Of a stretch of 6,650 nt of DNA, positions 1 to 5,183 are shown piece by piece (position 1 is the first letter of the stretch; every line of letters starts with the position of its first letter). The position numbers were made by a program, and so were the translations under genes. This DNA comes from Elusimicrobiota bacterium (GTDB lineage Bacteria; Elusimicrobiota; Elusimicrobia; UBA1565; UBA9628). The DNA is taken from contig JAHFCD010000131.1 of assembly GCA_023249695.1 (NCBI GenBank), positions 1 through 6,650 on the forward strand, given 5' to 3'. The notes under the pieces are model-generated. The model worked only from the letters and a program-made list of their open reading frames with translations, was not told where the DNA came from and did no database searches.

Positions 1-1
1 G

Positions 2-574
2 TGGCTGCTCGGCGAGCGGCCGTCCCTCAAGCTGAGCCTCGCCGCGCTTCTGGTCATGAGCGGAACCTCGCTGGTCATGATGCACGACCTCTCGTCGCCC
101 CGGTGGAAAGGCGACCTGATGATCCTCTGCACGCCGTGGCTGTATCAGCTCTCCCACATCTTCGCCAAGCGCCTCCCCCGCGACCTCGACGCGCTCACCT
201 TGTCCGGGGGCCGGGTGTTCTACGGCATCCTCACGATGATCCCCGTCTGCCTCTGGTCGCTCTCGCACGGCGGCCGCTGGTCCTGGGCGCCGTCGGCGCT
301 CGTCTTTCTCGTGATGCAGGGCCTGCTGATGTCGTCCTTGAACTTCGTCCTCTGGTACATGGCCATCCGCAACATGGAGCTCTCCAAGGCCACGACCTTC
401 ATGCTCTCCTATCCGGCGCTGACGCTCGTGCTCTCCTGGGCGATCGGGCGCGATCAGATACACGGCGTCCAGATCCTCGGCCTCGCGTGCTCGTTCGCGG
501 GCGCGGTCTGGACGGCGCGCCTCACGCAGGAGGCCCGCCGTCACGCCGCCGAGGCCCTCGCGCCCGCGCCCTAG
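2..574 (+). CDS. EamA/DMT-family membrane transporter, C-terminal part (5' end cut by window)
   Basis: The reading frame is already open at the first base; 190 codons are visible before the TAG at 572-574. It begins WLLGERPSLK: the LGE-plus-helix signature closes an EamA repeat, so the first repeat lies mostly outside the window and the second is complete. About six hydrophobic segments follow, near residues 11-27, 38-56, 68-86, 95-120, 128-146 and 154-170 counted from the window edge. The second repeat ends with YPALTLVLSWAIGRDQ then QILGLACSFAGAVW, where GRD stands in place of the usual LGE. EamA proteins are inner-membrane drug/metabolite exporters; the substrate cannot be read from sequence. 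The tail (QEARRHAAEALAPAP) is short and charged. The first visible ATG (56) is internal to the conserved helix, so it is not the true start. The ferredoxin gene follows after 6 nt, which suggests co-transcription. The family call is from motif recognition. Confidence 0.85.
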   Translation, partial: WLLGERPSLKLSLAALLVMSGTSLVMMHDLSSPRWKGDLMILCTPWLYQLSHIFAKRLPRDLDALTLSGGRVFYGILTMIPVCLWSLSHGGRWSWAPSALVFLVMQGLLMSSLNFVLWYMAIRNMELSKATTFMLSYPALTLVLSWAIGRDQIHGVQILGLACSFAGAVWTARLTQEARRHAAEALAPAP

Positions 575-580
575 CCCGCC

Positions 581-871
581 ATGGAAAAAAAGCCCGTCCC
601 TTTCCAGAAGACCATCTTCGTGTGCACGAACGTCCGCGAGGGCGGCCGCGTCGCCTGCGGTAATCCCGGCCGCGGCGGCGTCGAGCTGTGCGAGTCCCTC
701 AAGCACGCCGTCAAGGAGAAGGGGCTCAAGGGAAAGATCCGCGTCGCGCGCTCCGGCTGCCTCGACCTGTGCGAGCAGGGGCCCAACGCCTTCATCTACC
801 CCGGCGACGAGTGGCTCTCGGGCGTGACCGCCGCCGACGTGCCCGAGATCATCAAGAAGCTGACCGTTTGA
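581..871 (+). CDS. Thioredoxin-like [2Fe-2S] ferredoxin
   Basis: A 96-residue soluble protein of the small thioredoxin-fold [2Fe-2S] ferredoxin family (Shethna/Aquifex-Fd1 type), cytoplasmic electron carriers that also occur as the NuoE-like domain of hydrogenases and dehydrogenases. The cluster ligand pattern is visible: C15 (FVCTN), C26 (VACGN), C60 and C64 (SGCLDLCEQGP). The spacing of ten residues between the first pair and three between the second is that of the family. C37 is an extra cysteine, probably not a ligand. The following PNAFIYPGDEWLSGVTAADVPEII matches the usual C-terminal strand and helix, so the protein is full length and a stand-alone domain. The ATG at 581 is the only sensible start: it precedes the first ligand by 14 residues. 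No Shine-Dalgarno is evident in the 6-nt gap, so translation may be coupled to the upstream transporter. The redox partner is unknown. Confidence 0.92.
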   Translation: MEKKPVPFQKTIFVCTNVREGGRVACGNPGRGGVELCESLKHAVKEKGLKGKIRVARSGCLDLCEQGPNAFIYPGDEWLSGVTAADVPEIIKKLTV

Positions 872-895
872 GCCCCGCAGGGGCGGTAGGTTTTT
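872..895 (+). terminator. Terminator-like hairpin after the ferredoxin gene
   Basis: gcccc (872-876) and ggggc (880-884) form a 5-bp GC stem with a gca loop directly after the ferredoxin stop codon. A short T-run (891-895) follows 6 nt after the stem. The stem is short and the T-run is offset, so this is only a moderate intrinsic terminator candidate. Confidence 0.5.
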
Positions 896-943
896 CTCAT
901 TCTCTCCTCGGACGCCGGAGACAATTCTACCGATTAGCGACGC

Positions 944-983
944 TTATCCCCAACACTTCCAACGTTGGAAACGCTGGGAATAA
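944..983. repeat. 40-bp imperfect palindrome
   Basis: The two 20-nt arms (944-963 and 964-983) meet with no spacer and match at 16 of 20 positions, without gaps. The core ttccaacgttggaa (957-970) is a perfect 14-bp palindrome. The mismatched pairs are 956/971, 955/972, 953/974 and 948/979. It could be a protein binding site, a cruciform-forming site or the main stem of a structured RNA. Confidence 0.75.
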
Positions 984-1017
984 CTTCGCCGGACCCGAGG
1001 GGCACGACCCTTCCAGA

Positions 1018-1054
1018 TTTTCGCGAAAGCGAAAACCCTGGCGCCGCAGGCGCC
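1018..1054. other. Two adjacent perfect hairpins (GAAA loop and GCA loop)
   Basis: ttttcgc (1018-1024), loop gaaa (1025-1028) and gcgaaaa (1029-1035) form a perfect 7-bp stem with a GNRA tetraloop when read on the plus strand. Four bases later, ggcgcc (1040-1045), loop gca (1046-1048) and ggcgcc (1049-1054) form a perfect 6-bp stem. The GNRA loop exists only on the plus strand (the minus strand reads tttc), which favours plus-strand transcription if this is an RNA. Confidence 0.6.
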
Positions 1055-1070
1055 ATGCCGTTGTCTCGCC

Positions 1071-1107
1071 AAAACAAATCCTCACCGCGCCGAATGCTTG
1101 CGGCGGT
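1071..1107 (-). terminator. Intrinsic terminator of the YgjP-like gene
   Basis: On the minus strand, acc-gccg and cggc-ggt pair to give a 7-bp stem with a 2-nt bulge and an 8-nt loop (1084-1107). A T-rich run (tttgtttt, plus-strand 1071-1078) follows a few bases after. It lies 24 nt past the stop codon of the minus-strand gene ending at 1132, where a terminator is expected. Confidence 0.6.
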
Positions 1108-1131
1108 ATTACTCGGACAGGCTTCTAGCGC

Positions 1132-1680
1132 CTAGCGGCGCGCGGCGTGAAGCGCGGCCGCGTTCTTGCGCAGCCAGCGGCGGTGAGCGCGATGCGGCGG
1201 GCAGACGCGCTCGACGACCGCCCAGAACCGGCGGGAGTGGTTCATCTGCTCGCGGTGCGCGAGCTCGTGGACGACCAGATAATCGAGGACCGCGTCGGGA
1301 GCCAAGGCCAGACGCCAGGAGAAGTTTAGGTTCCCCTCCCGCGTGCAGGAGCCCCAGAGCGTGCGCTGGTCCTTGACGCTGACGCGATTGAAGGTGACGC
1401 CGAGCAAGGGCGCCCAGTATTCCACGCGGGAGCGGAAATGGGCGACGAGGTCCCCCTCGGGGAGAGCGGCTTTCAGCGGCGCGTCGACGGCGACGGACGG
1501 GACATGAAGCGACGGAAGCACGTCCCGCGGAACGGCGGGAACGGTGAGGGCGCGCGGCGGCGCCGGCTTTTCGGCCTTCGGCCGCTTGGCCGGCGCGAAC
1601 ACCTCAGGCCAATCGTTCTTCAGCGAGGAGAGGAAGTCGCGGACTTCACTCAGGATAGACGGGCTTGTCGCGGGCTCCAC
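1132..1680 (-). CDS. YgjP-like (DUF45) zinc metallopeptidase
   Basis: A 182-residue protein of the YgjP/DUF45 branch of M48-like metallopeptidases. The catalytic region is intact: LWGSCTREGNLNFSWRLALAP (residues 108-128) is the family signature strand, VVHELAH gives the HExxH zinc motif (H138, E139, H142), NHSRRFW supplies the likely third ligand H148, and WLRKN ends the domain. Family members are soluble; an Escherichia coli relative has been reported as a UTP pyrophosphatase, so the true substrate here is open. The protein is shorter than usual: the N-terminal beta region that normally precedes the WGSC motif is replaced by a Lys/Pro/Ala-rich segment (30-75) that looks disordered. The start is a GTG at 1680 with no Shine-Dalgarno; a GTG at codon 26 is an alternative. 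A -10-like box sits 8 nt upstream, so the mRNA may be leaderless. It is divergent from the PAP2_C gene. Confidence 0.85.
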   Translation of the reverse strand: MEPATSPSILSEVRDFLSSLKNDWPEVFAPAKRPKAEKPAPPRALTVPAVPRDVLPSLHVPSVAVDAPLKAALPEGDLVAHFRSRVEYWAPLLGVTFNRVSVKDQRTLWGSCTREGNLNFSWRLALAPDAVLDYLVVHELAHREQMNHSRRFWAVVERVCPPHRAHRRWLRKNAAALHAARR

Positions 1681-1704
1681 GACGAGATTTTATATCATCC
1701 CGGC
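1681..1704. promoter_or_regulatory. Compact divergent promoter with symmetric -10-like boxes
   Basis: Only 24 bp separate the GTG of the YgjP-like gene (1680) from the ATG of the PAP2_C gene (1705). The gap is AT-rich inside GC-rich flanks. On the plus strand TATATC (1691-1696) is followed by 8 nt and then ATG. On the minus strand TATAAA (1694-1689) is followed by 8 nt and then GTG. A -10 box at this distance puts the transcription start at or next to the start codon. No Shine-Dalgarno is present on either side. The -35 regions would fall inside the opposite genes; a weak TTGTCG at 1665-1670 is 20 nt from the plus-strand box. Confidence 0.6.
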
Positions 1705-2484
1705 ATGCCCCCGTCCGAGAATCTCCTCGAAGAAAAGCTCGAAGAATTGGAGCGGCGCTTCACCGAATCCGCGCGCGAGATCAGCGAGCTGCGCAAGCAT
1801 CTTCCCCGCGCCGCGCGGCGCGAGATCGCGGAGATCAAGGACGAGTGGCACGGCGTCCACTACAAGTGGTGGATCTACACGCTCGCCGGCGCCCTGTTCA
1901 TGTTCTGCCTCAGCTACGCGCTGTACACGAAGCTCGGCTGGGTCGCCGACCAGCGCGCGCTCCCGGCCGGCAACGACTGGTTTTTGAGGCGTTTGCCGCT
2001 AGTCAACACCTTGCCGATACTGTCCTGGGGCTGGTTCGGCCTGCACCTGTACGCCGTCGGCGCCGCCGTCGCCTACCACCCGCGGCGCATCCCCTTCCTG
2101 ATCTTCCTCCTGACGGTCTACATGGTCGTGCGCACCGCGTTCGTGTTCCTGTCGCCGATCGGCGCGCCCGCGGGCATGGTGGACATGCGCCTGCACGACG
2201 CGATCTTCTCCCGCATCCTCGGAACCTGGACCTTCATGAACGAGTTCGTGTTCTCCGGGCACACCGCGATCCCGTTCCTGTTTTTCCTGTTCTTCAAGAC
2301 GCCCGGGCTCAAGCGGCTCATGCTCGCGGGTTCCATCCTGATGGCGGTGTGCGTCCTGCTCTCGCGCAACCACTACACCGTGGACGTGATCGCGGCGTTC
2401 TTCACGTCCTACTCGGTGTACGCGCTCGCGCGCGCCGGCTACAAGCGCCTGCTCGAGCCCCTGTTCAGGACGACTTCGGTTTAG
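1705..2484 (+). CDS. PAP2_C / sphingomyelin-synthase-like membrane phosphatase or phosphotransferase
   Basis: A 259-residue integral membrane protein. Residues 5-46 form a charged, heptad-rich coiled coil (LLEEKLEELERRF...EISELRKHL). About six membrane helices follow, near 54-74, 104-124, 128-149, 176-198, 203-220 and 225-243. The lipid-phosphatase motifs are clear: FVFSGHTAIPF (S184, G185, H186) and SRNHYTVDVIAAFF (H223, D227), the His/His/Asp triad of PAP2. The HYTVDV form is closest to sphingomyelin/ceramide phosphotransferase (PAP2_C) enzymes rather than soluble acid phosphatases. R143 before the third helix end (RTAFVFLSP) resembles the D2-type arginine of that group. It probably acts on a lipid phosphate or phospholipid headgroup at the non-cytoplasmic membrane face; the substrate is unknown. 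The ATG at 1705 is chosen because the frame upstream to 1438 lies antisense to the YgjP-like gene and the promoter sits directly before it. The 3' end overlaps the convergent CPBP gene by 20 bp. Confidence 0.82.
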   Translation: MPPSENLLEEKLEELERRFTESAREISELRKHLPRAARREIAEIKDEWHGVHYKWWIYTLAGALFMFCLSYALYTKLGWVADQRALPAGNDWFLRRLPLVNTLPILSWGWFGLHLYAVGAAVAYHPRRIPFLIFLLTVYMVVRTAFVFLSPIGAPAGMVDMRLHDAIFSRILGTWTFMNEFVFSGHTAIPFLFFLFFKTPGLKRLMLAGSILMAVCVLLSRNHYTVDVIAAFFTSYSVYALARAGYKRLLEPLFRTTSV

Positions 2485-4663
2485 GCCGGAACAGGAAGGA
2501 CAGGATCAGCGCCCCGGCGGCCAGCGCCAGGAACGCGGGGAAGCCCCAACGCAGGCCGAGGCCTTCCATCGTGTCCGCCCAGAAGTGCGCGGCGATCGGC
2601 ACGAGCAGGACTCCCGACCAGCGGTAAAGCCCGGCCATCACCACCCCGAGCACGGCGCGCGAGATGAAGCCCGCCCACGAGAAGGCATACGCCCCCGCGC
2701 CGACCGCGGCCGCGGCGCCGGGCGTGCCGATGCCGACGTGCGCGAGCAAAGCGCTCCAGTCGATGTAATGCACGCCCGAGAAGATCAGGCCCGAGGAGAT
2801 CGCCGCGAGCCAGAACGCCTTTGTCGCGGGAAGCTTCCACTTCTCCAGACGGTTCAGGATGGACTTGTACAGTCCGCGCCGGAAAACATATTCCTCGATC
2901 ACGCCGACGAGCGCGAAGTTGAAGAGCACGAGGTCCACGCCCGAGGTCAGCATCTTGGCGAGGATCGCGGGCGCGGGCTCGCTTCCGGGCAGGAAGTAAT
3001 TCACGCCCCAATAGGTCAGGTCGCCGATCGCGTACACCGTGAGCCCCCAGACGAGGCCCGAGGAGATGATCGACCACGGCGACTTCGGCCGGCCGCCGGG
3101 CTCGGGGGTGCGCCACCAGTTCCCGAGCTCGGTCAGGCGCAGCCCCGGAGACTTGAGCTTCCAGGCGAGCAGCGCCATCCCGCCGACGAGCACGCCGCCC
3201 CACACGGCGGGCATCGGGATCAGCGCGGCTCCGCCGGCCGCGGACAGCGAGGCGACGAGGCGCGCGGACTCGACCGAGAAGAACGTGATGATGCCGCGCA
3301 GCGCGAGCGCGGAGACCAGGGAGTCGGAGCGGGCGGCGGTCCAGATCACGCCGGCCTCGAGCGCCAAGGTCGCGGCGACGATCATCGGGGCGTGCGTGAG
3401 CGCGAGCACGGCGGCGGCCGCCAGCGCCAGGGCCGCGACGGCGGCGATCCAGGGGGCCGCTGTTCCCGCGCCGAAGCGTCGCGCGACCCAGCGCACGCCG
3501 AAGAACACGGCCAGCACGCCGGCTTCCTGCGCGAGCGCGGGCGCGACGAAGGACCCGAGGAACGGCCAGAACGGCGCCGTCGCTAAAGCGGCCATGGCGG
3601 CGGGCTTCGCCGCGACGGCCGCGGTCTTCGCGCCGAACATCGAGAGCAATTTGAAGGGCAGGGCGCCGGCGAGCATCGCCATCAGCGCGACGCCCAGCCA
3701 GGTGAGGCCGGTGCGCAAGCCGCCGAGGAACCAATCCCGGAATGACGACCAGGAGTTGCCGCCGACGCGGTCGGCGAGGACGATCTGGGAGTTCGCGGTG
3801 GCTTTCGCCGCGGCCCACAGCGCCTGGAACGTTCCGAGGTAGTAGCCGCCTTCCTTCGCGGGAGGCGCGGGCGGGGCGTCGGGCATGGTCCCGGGGGCGC
3901 GGAAAAATCGGGACGCGAGGAGGAGGCCCAGGCCGGACCAGGTCAGGGACGCCTGGAAGGCGACGACGGCCGCGGGGAGAAGCACCGGGGCGAAAACGGC
4001 CAACGACGCGGCGCCGAGGAGGAGGGAGCCGGTGATCAGGAGGGCGCGGGACAGGCGCGGGGAGCCGGGGTTCGGGGCGAGGGCGCGGGGAGCGGGGACG
4101 TTCGCGGAAGGTTCGGGAGTCGCGGCGGCGGCCGAGACCGGGGCGAGGCTCGGGAGCGCGCGCGAGAACGACGGCGCGAGGACGGAGTCTTCGGGATGAC
4201 GAGCGACGCCCCAGTTCGCGACTTCGTCGCGGACGACCGCGACGACCTTCTCTGAGCGCGTCAAAGGGACGGAGACGGCTGACGGCGCGGTCAACGACAA
4301 AACGGATTTTTGAACGGCAACGGAAGGGGTAACCTTGCGGGACGAAATGGCGAGGGCGACCGGCTTGAGGTTGGGGACGGCGACGGCGGAGAGGGCGGCT
4401 GGAACGGGATTAACGGCGGCGGCGTTGACGGCATTGACTCTGAATGGAGCGGGAGACGGCGCCGGAGCCACCGGAAGCGACAATGAAGCCAAGGGCAGCA
4501 CGGCGTTCGGGGATGGCCCGGGAATTACGGCGGATATGGCCGCGGACGCGCCGACGGCGGAAGAGCTTTGGGCGGCGACGGAACCGACCCGGACCTGGGC
4601 GGCGGCGATTAACGGATCGGCGGCAAGCCAAAGCGCGGCCAGGGTCGAAAGATATCTCTTCAC
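2465..4663 (-). CDS. CPBP-family intramembrane metalloprotease with long secreted N-terminal region
   Basis: A 732-residue protein. Residues 1-23 are a signal peptide (MKRYLS, then a hydrophobic core, cut near AAAQ). Residues 24-205 are low-complexity Ala/Pro/Val/Ser-rich sequence, with one more ordinary piece at 136-168 (RSEKVVAVVRDEVANWGVARHPEDS). From 206 on there are many hydrophobic helices. The last ~170 residues are the CPBP (ABI/Rce1-like) domain: VGVIEEYVFRRGLY gives the EExxxR motif (E590, E591, R595), FSGVH gives H632, and HFWAD gives H693 and D697. CPBP enzymes are glutamate-type membrane proteases like Rce1; bacterial members are implicated in bacteriocin immunity and membrane protein processing. 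A usual member is 200-300 residues, so the N-terminal ~500 residues are an addition of unknown role. The start is GTG at 4663, 13 nt after a perfect AAGGAGG. The gene stands alone, preceded by terminators and tail-to-tail with the PAP2_C gene. Confidence 0.85.
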   Translation of the reverse strand: MKRYLSTLAALWLAADPLIAAAQVRVGSVAAQSSSAVGASAAISAVIPGPSPNAVLPLASLSLPVAPAPSPAPFRVNAVNAAAVNPVPAALSAVAVPNLKPVALAISSRKVTPSVAVQKSVLSLTAPSAVSVPLTRSEKVVAVVRDEVANWGVARHPEDSVLAPSFSRALPSLAPVSAAAATPEPSANVPAPRALAPNPGSPRLSRALLITGSLLLGAASLAVFAPVLLPAAVVAFQASLTWSGLGLLLASRFFRAPGTMPDAPPAPPAKEGGYYLGTFQALWAAAKATANSQIVLADRVGGNSWSSFRDWFLGGLRTGLTWLGVALMAMLAGALPFKLLSMFGAKTAAVAAKPAAMAALATAPFWPFLGSFVAPALAQEAGVLAVFFGVRWVARRFGAGTAAPWIAAVAALALAAAAVLALTHAPMIVAATLALEAGVIWTAARSDSLVSALALRGIITFFSVESARLVASLSAAGGAALIPMPAVWGGVLVGGMALLAWKLKSPGLRLTELGNWWRTPEPGGRPKSPWSIISSGLVWGLTVYAIGDLTYWGVNYFLPGSEPAPAILAKMLTSGVDLVLFNFALVGVIEEYVFRRGLYKSILNRLEKWKLPATKAFWLAAISSGLIFSGVHYIDWSALLAHVGIGTPGAAAAVGAGAYAFSWAGFISRAVLGVVMAGLYRWSGVLLVPIAAHFWADTMEGLGLRWGFPAFLALAAGALILSFLFRPKPKSS

Positions 4664-4676
4664 GATCTTAGAATAG

Positions 4677-4695
4677 CCTCCTTCGACCCTTAATA
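4677..4695 (-). promoter_or_regulatory. Shine-Dalgarno and -10-like box of the CPBP gene
   Basis: On the minus strand AAGGAGG (4683-4677) matches the Shine-Dalgarno consensus perfectly, with a long 13-nt gap to the GTG at 4663. It is the only strong ribosome binding site seen in the window and supports this start. A TATTAA box (4695-4690) lies just upstream and could be the -10; no clear -35 is seen. Confidence 0.6.
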
Positions 4696-4729
4696 CCTGA
4701 GCCTTCGGTCCCTTGTTCCCCTGGCGAAA

Positions 4730-4748
4730 GGCCCATCAAAGCTGGGCC
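4730..4748 (-). terminator. Second, downstream terminator-like hairpin
   Basis: ggccca (4730-4735) and tgggcc (4743-4748) form a perfect 6-bp stem with a 7-nt loop. On the minus strand it is followed by a short TTT. It lies 10 nt beyond the larger hairpin in the same direction, as a backup terminator or a stabilising 3' stem. Confidence 0.45.
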
Positions 4749-4750
4749 CC

Positions 4751-4791
4751 AAAATAGAGACGCCCCTCCCTTAGACTGCGGGAGGGGCGTC
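4751..4791 (-). terminator. Strong intrinsic terminator of the small KTSC-like gene
   Basis: Two perfect 12-nt arms, gacgcccctccc (4759-4770) and gggaggggcgtc (4780-4791), enclose a 9-nt loop. On the minus strand the stem is followed by tctatttt (4758-4751). It starts 19 nt after the TAA at 4811. There is no T-run on the plus-strand side, so it serves the minus-strand gene. Confidence 0.88.
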
Positions 4792-4810
4792 ACTTACGCG
4801 GGGCGGCCGA

Positions 4811-5065
4811 TTATCGGATCTTTCGAAGGAAGCGATCTTTCAGGTTGGCGTCGATGAACGTGCCCAAGCCCTTGCCGGCGGTCGCGAGCGTCTTCATCTT
4901 CTCGATGTTGCCGGGGGTCGCGCTTTGATTGGTGTAGACGTAAACCGTGTCGTCCGCGAACCGGATCGTCACCATGTCCTTCCGGATCTCGTACCGGGCG
5001 ACCTTGGAGTCCTTGCTGAGGTTCTTATATCGGATGAACATTCGATGCTTCTTTGGAGTTTGCAT
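4811..5065 (-). CDS. Small KTSC-like protein of unknown function
   Basis: An 84-residue basic protein with no signal peptide or membrane segment. Residues 10-50 read as a small beta-sheet domain (SKVARYEIRKDMVTIRFADDTVYVYTNQSA), followed by a helix (NIEKMKTLATAGKGLGTFIDANL) and a basic end (RFLRKIR). The S-x-V-x-x-Y-E-I...V-x-F-x-D-x-x-V-Y-x-Y pattern resembles KTSC-type domains and short hypothetical proteins that end in an 'MK-LA-GKGL--FI' helix. KTSC domains are sometimes linked to nucleic-acid metabolism, but no active residue can be named here. The frame extends to a GTG at 5155, but the ATG at 5065 is preferred: a -35/-10 promoter ends 6 nt before it, giving a leaderless mRNA. Codon 9 is also an ATG (5041). 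The gene is monocistronic, with its own promoter and a strong terminator. Divergent to the coiled-coil gene. Confidence 0.7.
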   Translation of the reverse strand: MQTPKKHRMFIRYKNLSKDSKVARYEIRKDMVTIRFADDTVYVYTNQSATPGNIEKMKTLATAGKGLGTFIDANLKDRFLRKIR

Positions 5066-5071
5066 GGTTTG

Positions 5072-5100
5072 ATTATGCGATATCGCGAGGGTTCCGCCAA
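5072..5100 (-). promoter_or_regulatory. Sigma70-type promoter of the small KTSC-like gene
   Basis: On the minus strand TTGGCG (5100-5095; 4 of 6 to TTGACA) is followed by exactly 17 nt and then CATAAT (5077-5072; 5 of 6 to TATAAT). Six nt separate the -10 from the ATG at 5065, so transcription should start at or beside the A of the start codon. No Shine-Dalgarno lies before that ATG. Confidence 0.7.
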
Positions 5101-5110
5101 GCGATATCGG
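5077..5110. promoter_or_regulatory. Operator-like repeated palindrome gcgatatcg
   Basis: gcgatatcgc (5077-5086), a perfect 10-bp palindrome, and gcgatatcgg (5101-5110) share nine bases and are 24 bp apart centre to centre. The first lies in the spacer and edge of the -10 of the minus-strand promoter; the second sits just upstream of its -35. Two symmetric sites placed this way suit a dimeric regulator, but no regulator is encoded in the window. Confidence 0.45.
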
Positions 5111-5167
5111 CCGATCCGCCCCCTCCTTAATGAGTTTGTAACAGGGAACAGGCACAATTCATCTGCG

Positions 5168-5183
5168 CGGCGCCGACGCGTCG
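5168..5183. repeat. Two GC-rich palindromes before the coiled-coil gene
   Basis: cggcgccg (5168-5175) and cgacgcgtcg (5174-5183) are perfect palindromes that overlap by two bases and end 7 nt before the ATG at 5191. They occupy the place of a ribosome binding site, and no Shine-Dalgarno is seen. A weak CACAAT (5153-5158) is the only -10 candidate for the downstream gene. In such GC-rich DNA short palindromes are common. Confidence 0.35.

Larger units (their letters stand above)
918..1067. other. Structured intergenic element (candidate ncRNA or MITE/REP-like repeat)
   Basis: This noncoding stretch lies between two convergent genes and carries several inverted repeats. gagacaa (918-924) is the exact complement of ttgtctc (1061-1067) and could close the whole 150-nt unit. 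Inside are a 40-bp imperfect palindrome (944-983), a small ccc-gag-ggg hairpin (994-1002), a perfect 7-bp hairpin with a GAAA tetraloop (1018-1035), and a perfect 6-bp ggcgcc hairpin with a gca loop (1040-1054). No convincing ORF spans it; the frame passing through on the plus strand (688-1128) is an out-of-frame shadow of the ferredoxin. The GNRA-capped stem and the closing pair fit a folded RNA. The terminal inverted repeat also fits a small non-autonomous mobile or dispersed repeat. I do not recognise a known family, and the strand of any transcript is unknown. Confidence 0.5.

Noticed and set aside
1..663. 220-codon plus-strand frame at the window start
   Set aside because: Arg/Pro-rich shadow in another frame of the EamA transporter and ferredoxin, whose motifs are in the chosen frames.
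1018..1060. GAAA-loop hairpin as part of a GEMM (cyclic di-GMP) riboswitch
   Set aside because: The conserved core sequences around the stems of that riboswitch are missing, and no gene lies downstream in the right direction to be controlled.
872..1131. Whole gap explained as two terminators only
   Set aside because: The two terminator candidates occupy 872-895 and 1071-1107; the structured part between them is not accounted for.
1438..1704. 89-codon upstream extension of the PAP2_C frame
   Set aside because: It lies antisense to the conserved YgjP-like gene and has no family-like sequence; the ATG at 1705 directly follows a -10-like box.
2481..3818. 445-codon minus-strand frame inside the CPBP gene
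   Set aside because: Arg-rich frame-shifted shadow; the EExxxR, FSGVH and HFWAD motifs are all in the 2465-4663 frame.
5066..5155. GTG start at 5155 for the small KTSC-like gene (30 extra residues)
   Set aside because: It would place the good -35/-10 promoter and the operator-like repeats inside the coding sequence, and the added residues do not look like part of the domain.
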